Positions 10,847 through 23,499 are shown, counted from the first letter of the stretch. The stretch: DNA of 64,000 bases from Laburnicola sp. R22_1 (GCA_014281115.1 JACONQ010000010.1:2418001-2482000), one strand, 5' to 3'. The notes: generated by a model from the letters alone, not told the origin. Numbers and translations are program-made.

Positions 10847-12254
10847 GATGAATTGACATGAACTGTAAGGTATTCTTTCTCCTTGTGCTTTTCTCGAGTA
10901 AATATCGTGACTCTTGCAACGTCCATATAGCGCTAATATATATGTAGAGCTACAGAGCGCGTCTACAGCGCTAAATGAGCGGGGCATGTACCTAGTAAGG
11001 TAAGTTGCCGATCAGGGATGGGCCGGCTGCTGTTCCGTAGGCCTTTTCCGGGTCGACGGCTTACTAATGCGTCTCTGGTGCGATTAGCCCATTCGATTAC
11101 CTCTTCGCTCTGCCATTCGTTACTGCGGAGAATCGGTAACTTGCAATGTGGGTATGAGCTGTCTTGGTGAGGGATATATAGTCTCGGCATGGCGAGGTTT
11201 TGGAGTTAGACTGCTTGGAACGGGATTAACAGTCTGCGTCGACGTAAGGTGGCAGTAGACGCTGAATTGGAACATATTATCAGGAAGAGAAACATCGCAG
11301 ACCTTTTGGTATACGGTACTGGAACATATTATACCTAGGTATTTGTATTATCTCGTCATATTGCCAGAGTGTTGTTCACGTAATATTTCCTCGAAAGATT
11401 CAAGCCTACAAGTTAACAACCCCAAGTTAACAATTCCAGATGGGCATCCAGTCAAGAAGAACTCACAGGACTAACTCTCCCAACATCAACTATTAATCAT
11501 CAGCAACTCAACTCCATCACCACTGATTCAAATAGTTCTGAAATAGATACGCGACTAAACCTCTACCCAGCAATTCCTACCTTGTACATACCCAGTCCGC
11601 CTCCTCTTACCCATTTCCTCATATCCCAACCCTCCACCCTCCATACTAACCCTCAAACCAACCCATCAAAATTCCACCCCACGCACACCCACCACATCTA
11701 CCTCCATCCCCCAAAGCCCCCACCCCATCTCGCCTACCCCTATCCCCAACCACACTAACCCAATCCAGGCAATGGTAAACCCCCGGGCTGCCCCACCCGC
11801 CCTGCATGAAACACGGCACACAATCCAACCGCATAAAAAGCCTCGCCCAAACTACTTCTTCTAGTAAGAAAGCGTCTATGCAGGGCGAAAAGCGTTGATT
11901 ACTGCTGGTGAGCATATACCTTTTTGGGTGAGTGGTGGTGGGTTGGGTCGTCGGAGAAGAGGGCAGCGGCGCGGTGCGCGCGACGGTCGGACCGGTGAGG
12001 ATGGTCAGAGCTGGGCTGTTTGCGCGTGGGCGTGGCGTGGAGTGGACTGAGTGGAGGCAGGAGCTGGGTATGCATAGGTAGACTGTAGGAGAATATGTCG
12101 TGCGAGATTGTTTGTGTTTAGGTTGAACTTAAGGTTAAACATTGCGGAGGGAAAAAGCGTTGTATAACACACAGCCAACGAACGGTAAAGTAACACGGTA
12201 AGAAGTACCATTCAACGCATAGCCCAGTGCCACAGTAAAAAATCGTCATAATCG
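10847..12254. other. Intergenic region without a supported gene
   Basis: Upstream side of the aminotransferase pseudogene. A minus-strand TATA-like CTATATAT at about 11174-11181 lies 330 bases from its ATG. Bases 11520-11760 are C-rich and contain only antisense or low-complexity frames. No protein domain or RNA gene was recognised. Confidence 0.5.
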
Positions 12255-14215
12255 TACATTTAACGGTGTTGCTCCTGCGGCTAAGCTCTGCTCTTCTAGT
12301 AATAGTTATATTGAAGATCTTCGTTGTGTGGAGATTCTAACCAAGGTCAAGTCCGCACTATACACAGAGAGGAGTAAAATAGGAGGCATTAAAACCTAGT
12401 ACAGTAGTAGTAATAAAATATATATAAAATAATAATAATTTTATTATTAACTTTCTATATAGCAATATTAATAATAGTAGTTAATAAATAGTTAGATATA
12501 ACTAAGTTATATATTATCTCTTAACTAGTAAACTATTAGAGAGCTATAGTAGACTGCGGAGTTGCAACTATAGGAGTAGTGTAGGCAATAGAACGCTTAA
12601 CTATAGTTTAGTTATTATGCTTACAACCTAATAGCTATAGCGTAGCTATAGTTCGCTATACGTATAATGTATAAGTCTCTTATAATATTAGTAACACCTA
12701 GTATACTAAATCCTTACTTTAATACACAATACTATATCTTTTAAATTTAACTCTTTATTTATTATATCTAGTAACGCAATAACTTTCTAGTAATCTAATA
12801 TTACGTCTAAGTCTAATACCTATAGTAATATAGCTATTATTACATTTAGTTAAGGTATAAATAACTAGTTAGGCAAAGTTAAGAATAATTCTTAGAGATT
12901 TAGTAATCTTATATAACTAAAAGAATTATTAAAAGGGCATTTAGAGCTTATCTTTAAGTACCTTATTAGTAATATCTATAAGCTAATTTGCTGCGTCTTA
13001 TACTTCTAGATTCTAGAGTATAAGACACTTCTTTAGTACTTAAATATTAGTAAAGACGTAGTCTTTATAATATAATAATAGTATAATATAAAGATTATAC
13101 TATAAAAGCTTAAAAATATAACTAAAAATAAAGATAATAAGGACTATAAAGGCAAGAACTAGAGTAAAGAAAAAAGTTTATTATAATATATAAAACGCTA
13201 AAGGCGTAGTAATAGTATAAAAAACTTATTAAGGTAGTAGTAATTATCTAGGCTGCTATTAATGTAAAGGACTATAAATAATAAGGATGAGAGTAAGCAG
13301 CAGCAGTAGAAGCATAGGGGAGATAGGCAGTGGCGGCAAGGTCCTAGGTAGTAGTATATAGCCTAATTGCTAGTTATAAGAGGAGATTTACTATAATAAA
13401 AGAGTTAGATACAATAGTTAGGTTAGTTACTATTATAATTATTGTTATTATTATTGCAGTAAAAATATTATTAAAGAAATTATTAATTACGTAATATAGT
13501 GGTTAGTTAAATAGCCAGCCTAGGATTACGTAATATTACAAATTAACCCTAGGGAAGAAAGTAATAGTTATATATAATAATAGTATTATAGCTTTCCCTT
13601 ATAGCGTTATACTATAAACTAAAAGATCTATAATATTTCTCTTCTAAATAATAATAGTATAATAGTATAAGTTTTAATAATTACTTTTAATTTTATATTA
13701 TAGTATTTTTTTATTATATTATTTAAGATAAAAGAATTTGTTATTCTACTCCTAGGTAGTTAGTTAACAACACATATTATAGTATTTTAAGTATTATTTT
13801 TATAGCTATGTGGCGTTAAATTAACTACCTAGGTGTAGCACGACAAAGGCTTTCATCTTAAATAACATAACAAAAAAAGCAGACCCCCCTGCTTAGTAAT
13901 CAAAAAGAGCGTGAAAATTATAGCTATATTTAAGGTCGCTCTTTTTATAATTACCTTTTTTACGCTCTTTTTAATTACTAAGTAGGGGACTCTGCTTTTT
14001 TTATTATGTTATTTAAGATAAAAGCCTTTATCGTTCTACCCTTAGGTAGTTAATTTAACGCCACATATTACTAGTAGTAATAAAAGTATATAGTAAATAT
14101 TTTATATTAGCTAAGTTAGTTATATAAAAAGCTATTAAATTAGCTACTAAAGTTAAATTTTAGAGTTTTAGGGTTAGGAGGAGAGCCAAGTAACTCGGAT
14201 AACGAGATGTTGTTA
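12255..14215. mobile_element. AT-rich RIP-like repeat relic, family A copy 2, with nested elements
   Basis: About 2 kb of AT-rich DNA dense in TA steps, with stops in all frames. Left edge (GGCTAAGCTCTGCTCTTCTA near 12273) and right edge (AAAGTTAAATTTTAG near 14147) match those of 1541-2120. The interior is longer than in copy 1 and includes a foldback element (13808-14066) plus a fragment of one of its arms (13706-13774). A less damaged patch (13280-13360) may descend from a coding region, but no domain can be read. The right edge ends about 50 bases from the stop of the next gene. Confidence 0.6.
13808..14066. mobile_element. Foldback element with ~110-bp inverted arms
   Basis: Left arm 13808-13917 starts ATGTGGCGTTAAATTAACTA; right arm 13956-14066 is its reverse complement with scattered transitions. 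The spacer is about 38 bp. The whole unit could fold into one long hairpin. Related single arms lie at 2614-2720 and, partly, at 13706-13774, so it is a dispersed family. It has no coding capacity. Confidence 0.8.
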
Positions 14216-14262
14216 AAAATACGGTACAGACCGAAAATAAACGAATAAGCCTGCTAACTACA

Positions 14263-15730
14263 TCAGACCTCTCTCCGCGGCACACGCACCCCCACCGTCT
14301 CGACCTCTCGTTCGAACCTCCTCCGACCCGACCTACTCGGCCCAAGACTCATACTCCTCTTACTGCTGCCCGGCCCCATGACGCTATCCCTTCTCCTCTC
14401 AGGGACTTTCTCTCCGCCCATGTCGATAACGTCGTCTTCGGCTTCCAGCTCAGCGACACTATGGTCTTGCCAGACATGCTTGACGAGCGCTTTGACATCG
14501 CCGCAAACCGTCTCGACGTCACTGTCGTTCTTCGAGCACAGCATGCACGAGTAACCGCCGTCGGCACCTTCGCGATGGCATTTGACGACGAACCGGTTTT
14601 GCACGTGGAAGCAGCGTTCCCGGACTCCGTCGTCTTTGAAGATCTCCCATGATTTTCCGGGCGAGAGGTGCAGCGTGCGTTTGCAATACGGGCAGTATGG
14701 CGAAGGGTCGGAAGTGATGGTAGTGGCCAGAGGCTGTGAGGCGTGTCTTTGCAGGTCGAGAGCGTAGAGGCAGAAGAGTGTACGTGGCGTAGATTCCGTG
14801 CCGTACGAGGTGGGGCCTGAGAACGCCGTGGATTCGGTGTCTGTTCTAGGTACAGTAGGTCTGGTGAGAATTGTTGTTTTCGCAGGGTATGACGGGTGCA
14901 AATCTTCGTAGGAGGGCTCGCGCCGCGACTTTACAAGTGCTGTGGACGCTGAGCTTGTCGCAGTGATAGGGTATGGGGCTTTCACGCTTCCGGCCCGGTT
15001 ATGGGGTGAATGTGACGATCGAGGAGTGGGCGGTAGGGCTGCGATTTGTCGTTGCTGTTGTGCAGCTAGTACATCAACGGCTGTAGTCCCAGCTTCTCGT
15101 GAAGCAGCGAGCAAACTAGTGAGATGGTGCGAGATTGGTTCTGGCGAGGTGGGACCGTAGAGGAACGTCGTTATAATGACGGATTGCAGAGTGATGATCT
15201 GAGACCGGAGCGCGGTCTGCGAGACGACTATGAAGAATCAGCATGAGATGTCAACAAAGGGCGAATTTCGCGAAAGCTGAGGATTGAATGGGACATCGCG
15301 AAAGACGAGGAGGAGAAAGCCGTACCATCGCCCACAGCGAACTGCGTTCCGACATCTTGGAGACCGATGTCGAACTGTCTTGTAACAGCAGCCTTGTCCA
15401 TGGCAATCTCCTCCTCGCCGCCCCGATCATCGTCTAGATAGTCGCTCTTCCGTCTGTATCCACGTGACCTCAAGTTGTGTTCATAATCCCTCCGCTGCTT
15501 GGCTTTGAGCGTCTGATAGAGGTCTCTCGACGCATCGAAAACGTCCAACAGTGTGTAGACAAGCGCTTGCAAGACATTTGCAGGGTTTGCAGTCTAATTA
15601 TGCGGAGTTAGCGAGCGGTCCATCTTCGAAGTATACCAAGGAGATCCCTTACTGCGACACCCATTTCAAAACAAGAGATACCCGCTGTCACAATCGGTCC
15701 TACCTCTGAGAGGATAAGCAGTCTCTGCAT
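14263..15730 (-). CDS. Conserved fungal protein with C-terminal Cys/His cluster (unknown function)
   Basis: Exons 15730-15653, 15593-15326 and 15227-14263 (transcription order) join in frame to 436 residues; introns are 59 and 98 bp with GT-AG ends. The start is the ATG giving MQRLLILSEVGPIV. The N-terminal half is helical with a basic patch (KAKQRRDYEHNLRSRGYRRK). The C-terminal third has CPYCKRTLHLSPG, CFHVQNRFVVKCH, CMLC and later HVWQDH: paired cysteines and histidines suggesting one or two zinc-binding units, perhaps C2H2-like. The last 50 residues are Ser/Arg-rich. I do not recognise a named family. Its stop lies about 50 bp from RIP-like DNA, but the frame is intact. Confidence 0.8.
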
Positions 15731-16792
15731 CCATCTTAAGAGTCGTCGCTCGGCGTCACACCGCCGACCCCATGCTTTCCCGTAGAATCAACAGACCCAT
15801 AAGCCAGTCCGCTCACGTCTGAACCCTATGTTACCCGTTATGTGGGGTGATGCATTTGTACAGCTGGCAGAGTGTACTTGGCGGTGACACGTCGCTGACC
15901 ACTGTAATTGGCATAGTTGCGGCTAAGGCCACCCATAGAGATGGTGCAGACGTGGGCACAGGGGTGCATGACGTAGATGGCACAGGGCACCAGACGACGG
16001 AAAACAACGCACTCGTTGGGTTGTCGACCCACGCGACGCCATCTCAATTACTTCTTCAGGACGGGAATATTGCGACAAGCCCAGTCGGGAACATGTTGCG
16101 CGGAAGCCGGACCTCGCCTTTTGAGCCGGCCATCGGGGACTTTTCCACACCGGCCGCCGTGGAACGGCAGAGCGCGATTTCGCTGGTGGATACCGTCTTC
16201 TGCGAATTCGGCCATGATTGATAGGATCGAAAAGCGTGGGTGGGCGAGAGAGATGCACCGGGCTTTACGTGTCCATCTGCGTCATCTTCGGTAGGATGAG
16301 CCACTGCGGACTCCGCGGACGTTACCATCTCAACAGACGTCAAATGCGGTGATGCAAAAAGAACCTGTCTCAAAGAACAGTGTGCTCATGGATGGGAAAT
16401 TGATGGACGAGTGGGAGGAAGCTGGCAAACGATCGATGCGGCAACCTGGCTTAGTCATGGAACTGCACTACAGCGTTTCGGGCCTAGCGTCTCAGCTGAT
16501 CACACTCGAGATGGGTTGGAGGCAGACGTCCATCAGCACCACGTCAGCCCCATCCGACGGCATAGATTCGACAAGCTGTTCGGGTTCCGAAATGATTGTT
16601 GCTCATTCACTACAGGTATAACTAATCTAGCCCAAACTCCAGCAGCAATGGCGACTCTAACCGCATCCGGGGTATAATGCTCCACACCAAGGGCCCCTCG
16701 TTCCAGACGAGGATGCTCTATCAACGCCTTCCCTTCCAGCTTCCCAGATATGCTATTGCTGGACAGCATCTGGTAAGGGAGTTGATCCACGC
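15731..16792. other. Intergenic region, no supported gene
   Basis: Overlapping frames up to about 120 codons occur on both strands (for example 15850-16221 plus and 16056-16373 minus), but none shows a domain, and codon-like signal is similar on both strands. It serves as the upstream region of the zinc-cluster gene and the downstream region of the MFS gene. Confidence 0.4.
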
Positions 16793-18707
16793 TCATACCC
16801 TAAACCTTGGAGTCTCCCTGGCGTCCTTGCTGCGAATCTGCGCCCGCATGGCAGCCATCTTCTCCTGCTCCTTCTTCACCTTCTCTGCCCACTTGCTGCG
16901 GGCTCGGATCTGCGGGCCCTTCCAGTAGATAAGGTACACTGGGACGCATACCAGGAAGGACACTCCGAAGAGTAGGAACGTTGCGTTTTGGGTTCCAAGA
17001 GAGCTGTACATGGGGCCTGTGTAGAAGGCGCATAGTCCGGCGAGGAGGTCACGCGAGCTAAGAAGGTGTCAGCGTATGTCGGATATGCACTTGAGATGTT
17101 GGGACTTACAAGCCGTTGCCTCCGGTGGCTGAGGCTGCATACTTTCCTCCATACGCGGCAACCATGTAATCAATGGTTGCGTAGTATATGGCCATGTTCG
17201 CGGTACCGATCAGCACGGCGAAGATGAGCGGGGCGATCCAAGGAAGTGGAGGGCCGGTGACGACGAATGCTGAGCCGAGAAGACCGATCGGTAGCAGGGG
17301 AGCGAGGAAGAGCAACCACCAAAGACGACTCTCGGGCGTGAGCCTCGGATCGTTCCTTTCGCGCATGCGATTCTGGTGCCGGATGACCGGGAAGAAAGAG
17401 AAGTACGCAACGCAGTACCCGATGAGCAGCGCGAACATGGCCAAGCTGAACTGCGTGGGGTTGAAGTTCCACTGGCCAAAGACAATGCCGTACGATTCCA
17501 GGAAGCTGAAAATCAAGGCGTCGCTGAAGCCACTGAGTAGCGACAGGAACAGGACGATCGGCTCAAATAGCAGCACTAGTCAAACCATGTCAGCTTACGT
17601 GGTGAATGATGGGATCGGACATGCCACTTACTGTGGTAAGGACGCCACATAGTCTTCTTGACCTCCTTCCAGGAAAAGCGCGACCAGACCGTTTTGCTAC
17701 CGTTCGGCCCCCAGACGTTGCAGTGCGGATTGGTCTTGCGTTGTTTCCGCGCTTCCCGGTCAAGCAAGACTGTGGAACGTGTCTCTGGGACGGTGATGGC
17801 GTGCACAATTTGGACGACGACACCGAAGATGAGCTGGATCCAAAAGTTCCATCTCCAGTTGAGATATTGCTCTACCGGACCACCGCAAATCCCGCCGATT
17901 ACGCTCCCGAGACACGACCTATGCATCGTCAATATTGGCCAAGAGCCACACGGGAACTGGGGCTGCATACCAGAACGATGCCCAGAGGACGGCGTGCGAT
18001 TGCTCTTCCGGATCAAACATGTCCGCAACCATCCCCACTAACCATAGAGACACAGTTAGCGCAGGCCTTGGCAGTGCCTCTTTTCCGGGATCGCTTACAC
18101 GTTACCGAACCGCCAGCAGTCGAGAAGCCACCAAGGACGCGAGACGCCAACACCATATTCCAACTCGTGCTGGCACCCGCCAACGGCTGCCACACGTTGA
18201 TGAAAAAGAGCGACATCTGCATGATGATGTACCGCCCGAATTCCTCAGACCAAGGTGCCCAGAGCTCGCAACCGAAAGCGTACGTGATGAGGAACGCAGC
18301 CATACCATCACGGGCCCGAGTAATGCCATAGTACTCATTGAGCGGGCCCACAGCGTTCGAGTAGATGGCCGCGTTCTGTACCAATGAGTAGGCATCCTTG
18401 CAAAAGAGTAAGAGAGGATAGGATGGCTGCTTACAAAGTTCATGCTCGTCTGGCAGAGAGCAACGACGGTGAGGATCCACCATTTCTTCTTCGTGGAGAA
18501 GTTGTACGCCGTGTGTTCGTACCCGTTTATCTCATCGAGCTCCGTTACGCCGCCGAGTCCAAAGCTGATCTCTTCGTTGGTCCGAGGGGCATCCTTGATG
18601 GCGTCCGGAGGTGTCACGGTGCCAGGCGTATCGGTGTCATCCTCCTTGTTGGAAGGGAGGATAGGAGTAGCGGTCTTCTCGCTACTGCTCGTGCGCCACA
18701 ACTGCAT
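16793..18707 (-). CDS. MFS transporter, DHA1-like (multidrug/polyamine type)
   Basis: Twelve-helix major facilitator predicted to export small molecules by proton antiport; substrate unknown. Six exons (18707-18435, 18375-18099, 18037-17971, 17918-17632, 17575-17110, 17057-16793) join in frame to 544 residues; the five introns are 52-61 bp with GT-AG ends. The ATG at 18707 (MQLWRTSSSEK) is the first in frame. Residues 1-75 are a hydrophilic acidic cytosolic tail. Family motifs: MNFNAAIYSNAVGPL in helix 1, LASRVLGGFSTAGGSVTLGM around helix 4, GPVEQYLNWRWNFW around helix 6, then a long central loop. The C-terminal tail is charged (KWAEKVKKEQEKMAAMRAQ). A minus-strand ATAAATA about 100 bases upstream could be its TATA element. 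Confidence 0.88.
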
Positions 18708-20615
18708 TGTGTTATCTCGAAGCGTTGATAAGAACGAAGGTGATGTGTTGTTATCTGGCAAGAAGGATGTTGTGGAGAAGACATGAGTATGGGGTACGCT
18801 GGCTATTTATGCACAGATAGCACGGCAAGTGAGAGTATGGTACTGGCTCAGTATTAGGCAGTGGGTAGTCTGGCATCATCGTGATGGCTCTTTGAGGTGG
18901 TATGGGGAGCCGCGTCTCAACAATGACGCCGTCGGTCGTTAGGGTACCATCTGAGCACTCACGACTCACGACGGAGCACTCCAAGTGGGCTACTACCAGC
19001 CTCCAGGACCCTCACTGAGCAAGATCTCTCACGTTCAAATCTCTCACTTACTTCCAACCGCTATCACAACGCTGGTCGACACACCCGCCTCAAATGAAAG
19101 CCTGCATCGCTCTCACGATACCCGTTGCAACGCCGATGCACTACGGACGGAAATCGCGGGGTGTGCCGCACCGATGAGCCGCATCAGCCGGCCCTGTACT
19201 ATAGCATCGGAGCTAGATCCGTTGGCTTCCCCACGAACGCCAGTTCCGGACGGCGGACCGCGGGGAGCGGGGTTTTGGCATCATAGTTTGTGCTGGGGGA
19301 GCGGGGAGCGGGGTTGTGCATTATATCAGGTCATATGCAATTGAGTTCAGAGGTTTTTCCAGAAAGGCTGGGGCCCAGGGGATGATGGAGCACGTGATGA
19401 AAGTACGTAATGCTTCAAATGTTCGTGTGTGATTACGAGGCTAATTCATTAGGAAGTATTCCCGATGATTACAATTACTAATAGTTCGCCGTCCGTCTCT
19501 ACTCAAAAGTCAAGCCGTCTCGAAAGTCAGCCCATTGTTGCTCCGCACTCGCATCCCTCTTCAGATTCTACACTACCCCTCTCTCCACCCACGCTCCGTA
19601 AATCCCCCCGCATAACCCGCGCCCCTCACATACCCTCCAGTCTCTAGAGAAGTCGTCAGCATCACCATCACCATCGCCATCGGCGTCGGAGACGTACACC
19701 CCGACCCGACACGACGCGGTAGCGCGATACCTCTATTGAATGACCGTCGTTGTGGGAGATTCTAACCTAGTTCGAGTCCGCACAATATACCTGCGATCCC
19801 TCTCTACCTCCTCTTCGAACTTTCTTTTAGCATCGATAGTATCGTGACTATCGTCCCGTCCGGTGCCATCACCGAAACCCCGACGGAGGGATGCGATGGT
19901 GATGCTTGCGCCTTGGTTGCCCTAGACTGATGCGTTGCGTGGTACGAGATGATGCTGGCAACCTGATATGGATCTTGCCATCCGTGAGCAAGTCACAAGT
20001 AAATGTAGATGTATGTCCCTAGGTACCATATGCAAGCGGCTACGTGGGAATCGCATCAGGCCGGTGCTGGCGATGTGTAGAGATGTTTGGTCTGCGTCGA
20101 TAGACTATGGTACTCCAACATCATAATCAATATGCAGAGAGTGACTCTAAGGTCACTGTCTTATAGTTCGATTGCTCCGCAGCTGTCATGTGATCGGCCC
20201 TTTACAATCATCGCGGCTCCCCACTATGGCTGATCCCAAACACGCCCTTTTTTTTACCTACTTTGGCTGTTAAACCTTAGTTGTGCTTGCTATTAAGTCT
20301 TATCATCTGTAAAAAGTTAGGTTAACTATAAAAGGATATAAAGGAATAAATAAAATCAATATGCAGACTCACGCACAGCGAGAGCATCGCGCTCCTGTGA
20401 GTGTTGGTTCGACATGTTCTTACTGACATGCGCTGCTTGGTGGTTGCTTGCTGCTTGGCTTGGCTTGGCTGTATGTATGTGTGCATCCCTCCCTCCCTCC
20501 CTCTCTCTCTCTCTCTCTCGCGCGCGCGAGCACTTTTCAGGGGATTTTGATGTTTCCTGTACGACATTGGCTGTTATAGGACTGCACTAAGTAACAAATG
20601 GACTGTCGATGGGCG
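18708..20615. other. Intergenic region with a simple repeat
   Basis: Contains the MFS upstream region, then mixed sequence without a supported gene. A pyrimidine repeat (CCCT)n(CT)n followed by CG repeats lies at about 20487-20530. A 50-bp segment at about 19738-19790 resembles 12312-12360 and part of a histidine tRNA (see findings). Confidence 0.5.
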
Positions 20616-21360
20616 CAGGGCTTGCAACAGTCCGTATTACGGACGGTTTGAGCCCACTACGGTTACGTTACGGTTGCTAGCCATTACTGTACGGACGTTA
20701 CGGCGGAGAGGTCTATACGGTACTGGTAGTAAGCCGTAATAATCAATTTGAGCCTTCTATGGTAAAATTACGGCCAGAAATAATATATAATTGTCCTAAT
20801 TAGGAAGGAGGTATAAGTTGCGCGTTGTCTAGAGCTCTGTTGTTGTTGTTGACTGCTAGAGGTGCGTTCTCCTTGCGATTTATATAAGATGTTAAGTCCT
20901 TAAGGTAACTTGGGACGACGTCTCTTGTTAGCTAGTTCTTTTGGAGTTGACAAGCTTTAATTGTGGCCTGGCTGCAACGTCTCTGTTAACTAGGACGCGC
21001 GCGTACTTTGTGAGTTGACCCACGAGCTCATCATAATGGCGATGGTAACTAAGGTAAAGAAGCTAATTTTTGTATAAGAAACAGGGCAAAAAGATAGTTA
21101 GGAGTTGAAGCTCTGCATTCGCACAATGTGGGTACATCCTACGCCCAAAGCAGTCCGGATCTGCCACATCTGACGCCCAGACGCCCCCAAACGCTCAACT
21201 CACGCCTCCTTCCCAATTAGGAACCGTACAGCCGTAATACGGCTTAATAATTGGTACAGTACGGTTGCAATTACTGTGGGAGACCACTACCGTACGGACC
21301 GCCGAAAACCGCCTTCGAACGATACCGTACGAACCGTAATACGGACTGTTGCAAGCGCTG
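20616..21360 (-). mobile_element. Internally deleted, non-autonomous hAT derivative
   Basis: A 745-bp copy of the 3.1-kb hAT element. The ends CAGGGCTTGCAACAGTCCGT and (reverse complement) CAGCGCTTGCAACAGTCCGT are flanked by an exact 8-bp duplication GATGGGCG (20608-20615 and 21361-21368). Its left ~350 bp match 7341-7695 and its right ~390 bp match about 10050-10443, nearly identical; roughly 2.35 kb including all transposase is missing. The junction falls near a GTGG shared by both flanks of the deletion. The different target duplication shows that it moved after or independently of the larger copy. Confidence 0.95.
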
Positions 21361-22017
21361 GATGGGCGGGGTGAGTAACAGACGCGCAGCGCAGAGGAAA
21401 CAACGCCACACTGAGGGCAAGCATTCCGATCTTTGTCAGTAAACACCAAGGAAGTATTTAATTTGACGGAGAGCGAAATGCGCCCTTGTTTGTGCAAGAC
21501 AAACATCGCGCGTATTCAAGCCATCGTCGAGAATGTCAGCTACGCAGTGCGTTCTTGCGAGACAAGACATACCCAGCAAATACATCAAGAATGACTACCT
21601 GCTTTACATACCAAGTTTCGATCAAAAGTAGAACCGTGTATTCAATTAGAGAGCTACCGAGAAGTCATGCACATAAGCATCTTCCCGTTCAGAAAATCCG
21701 TCATTCCTTCAAATTCATCGTCAAGTCCAGTGCCGGATCTAGTCACGTTCCAACCGAAATGGCTGTCACGTTTTCATACAAAGAGATGCAAAGCGCTGCC
21801 TGAAGCGAGGTGCGTCACGCGGCTCTGCCAAGTTCCAATGTCCATATCAAACGTCGTCCAAGAACACACTGTGAGGCTGACATACAGCCCCCAGGTCGAG
21901 GGCTGTAGTCCGGATAACGTAGTGCGGAAACAGAAGCGGCGCTGCGCAGTGTTAGCTTCGTATGATACACATGGAGACTCAATGAGCCGTACGTACCTGA
22001 GATTAAGCGCCATCGCC
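21361..22017. other. Intergenic, 3' flank of the acidic-tailed gene
   Basis: No domain or RNA gene recognised. Frames here are short and lie partly antisense to the neighbouring gene. Confidence 0.4.
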
Positions 22018-23499
22018 TTATATGACCAAGACGGCGTCGGCGTCGTCGTCGTCACCGCCCTCGCTATCGGAGTCAAAGAAATAATTGTCGGAGTCCTCGG
22101 CATCGACGTCGTTGTCAGAAGCCCACAAATCTTGGCCTGAGAGCGGCGCCACATCCTGGGAGGCGGGCGAGGCGGCAACTCCGAACTTCTCACGCTCGGC
22201 GGCTTTGAATTCCTCGAGCTCGCGCCCGCCTCCGTTGGCTTGGAGGTACAGGCTGTATGCGCAGGAGATCTTCTCGTATTTGAGCTTCAGCTCGAGGAGG
22301 TCCATGGCGAGCGACTCATCCATAGTGTAGCACAATCGCTCCGGGATCTTCATGTCGTCTTGCATCATGTTGATGGACTCGGCGAGGCCATAGCGCTTGT
22401 TGAACCATTGGGCGTGCGCGCGGCAGATTTGTGTGTGGAAAGCCCTCAGCGTGTCTGTATCCATATTGAGCAGTGCATCTTCGGGCATGCAGTAGTCCTT
22501 CAGATCTTCCTGCTTCCACATGATCTCGCGAATCTGGCATACTCGAGAGTATGCCTCGGACACATCCGGGATCCTGGTAGTCTTCTTCATTGCACTCGCG
22601 CTGCTCTCGCCCTCGCGCTTCTGCTGCTTCTGCTGCTTCTGGTCCTTGTATTGACTGAGTGTCTGCGCCAGAATACTCTTGTGGTCCTTGTATTGGCTGA
22701 GCGTTTGCGCCAGAATACTCTTGCCCTGATTTTCTTTTGTTAGAAATGTAGCATGTACAGTCAGTGACACGAAACGTACCAACTCGGCGTTCTCCGCGTT
22801 GCACTCTTCGAGTTGCAACTTCTTCGCCAGAGCTGCATCGTCCTCGATGTCGATCAGTGTGCCACTTGAAGGGTGTCGCACAGGCGGCTCCGATGCTCCT
22901 ACTTCGGAGGCTGCTGAGTCTGGCTTTTGATGCCGAACCTGGTGATCTTGGAGCGGTTGCTGAGCCTCTGCTCGTTGAGCCTCAGCTTGCTGATCCTGCA
23001 CTGGCATCTTGCCCCTCAGGTGCGGGGGGATGTAGGCTCGCGCAGGCAAGGCAGACTCACCGGGCGGACCCGTCGGACGCCACTGTGGCAACGGCCAACC
23101 ATGTTTGTTGTCCAGCATGGGACGATCTTCACTCTTGGCTGGTGAGCGGGTAGGGGAGCTCCCGTCGCTCCCCTCTCCACGAAGAGCGCGGAGGTGCCGC
23201 TCGCGCTTTCGCGCTGCAAGCTCGTCTATCTCCTTCCTTGTCCTCTTAAAGCGGGGATCTCGAATCTTCCCCGCTACTGGGACGTTCTCAGCTAGTGGTT
23301 TCCAGTCTTTAAGAGCTGGGTCGGGTTCTGCGAAGCCGGCATTCAAGCCGAGAGGATCCTCCGACGCTATTCATGTTAGGCGCACCGACCGGATGCGAAG
23401 GTTGAGGACACAAAAGCTGGGGGAGGGGCGCAGAAGGAGAGACAAAGGGGCAGAGGGGGAGACGAATGTATAATTACCTTTGTTGAATCGATGCATCAT
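22018..23499 (-). CDS. Conserved fungal protein with acidic C-terminal tail (unknown function)
   Basis: Exon 1 (23499-23478) encodes MMHRFNK; a 111-bp intron (23367-23477) separates it from the main exon starting at 23366. A second intron, 22726-22779 (54 bp, GTACGT...CTAAC...CAG), is a multiple of three and lacks stops, so it could be retained. The N-terminal half is Pro- and charge-rich with AYIPPHLRGK, a motif also found in RNA-associated fungal proteins. A 14-residue unit (SILAQTLSQYKD plus two) is repeated in tandem. The C-terminal half is helical (SRVCQIREIMWKQEDLK, ALLNMDTDTLRAFHTQICRAH), ending in a strongly acidic tail. It looks intracellular, perhaps in an RNA- or chromatin-related complex, but that is a guess from composition. 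Confidence 0.75.

Noticed and set aside
15850..16294. Plus-strand frames of 100-124 codons between the zinc-cluster and MFS genes
   Set aside because: Both strands carry similar open frames and none shows a domain; not enough to claim a gene.
20487..20530. (CCCT)n(CT)n(CG)n tract as a possible regulatory or CRISPR-like repeat
   Set aside because: Plain microsatellite; no spacer structure.
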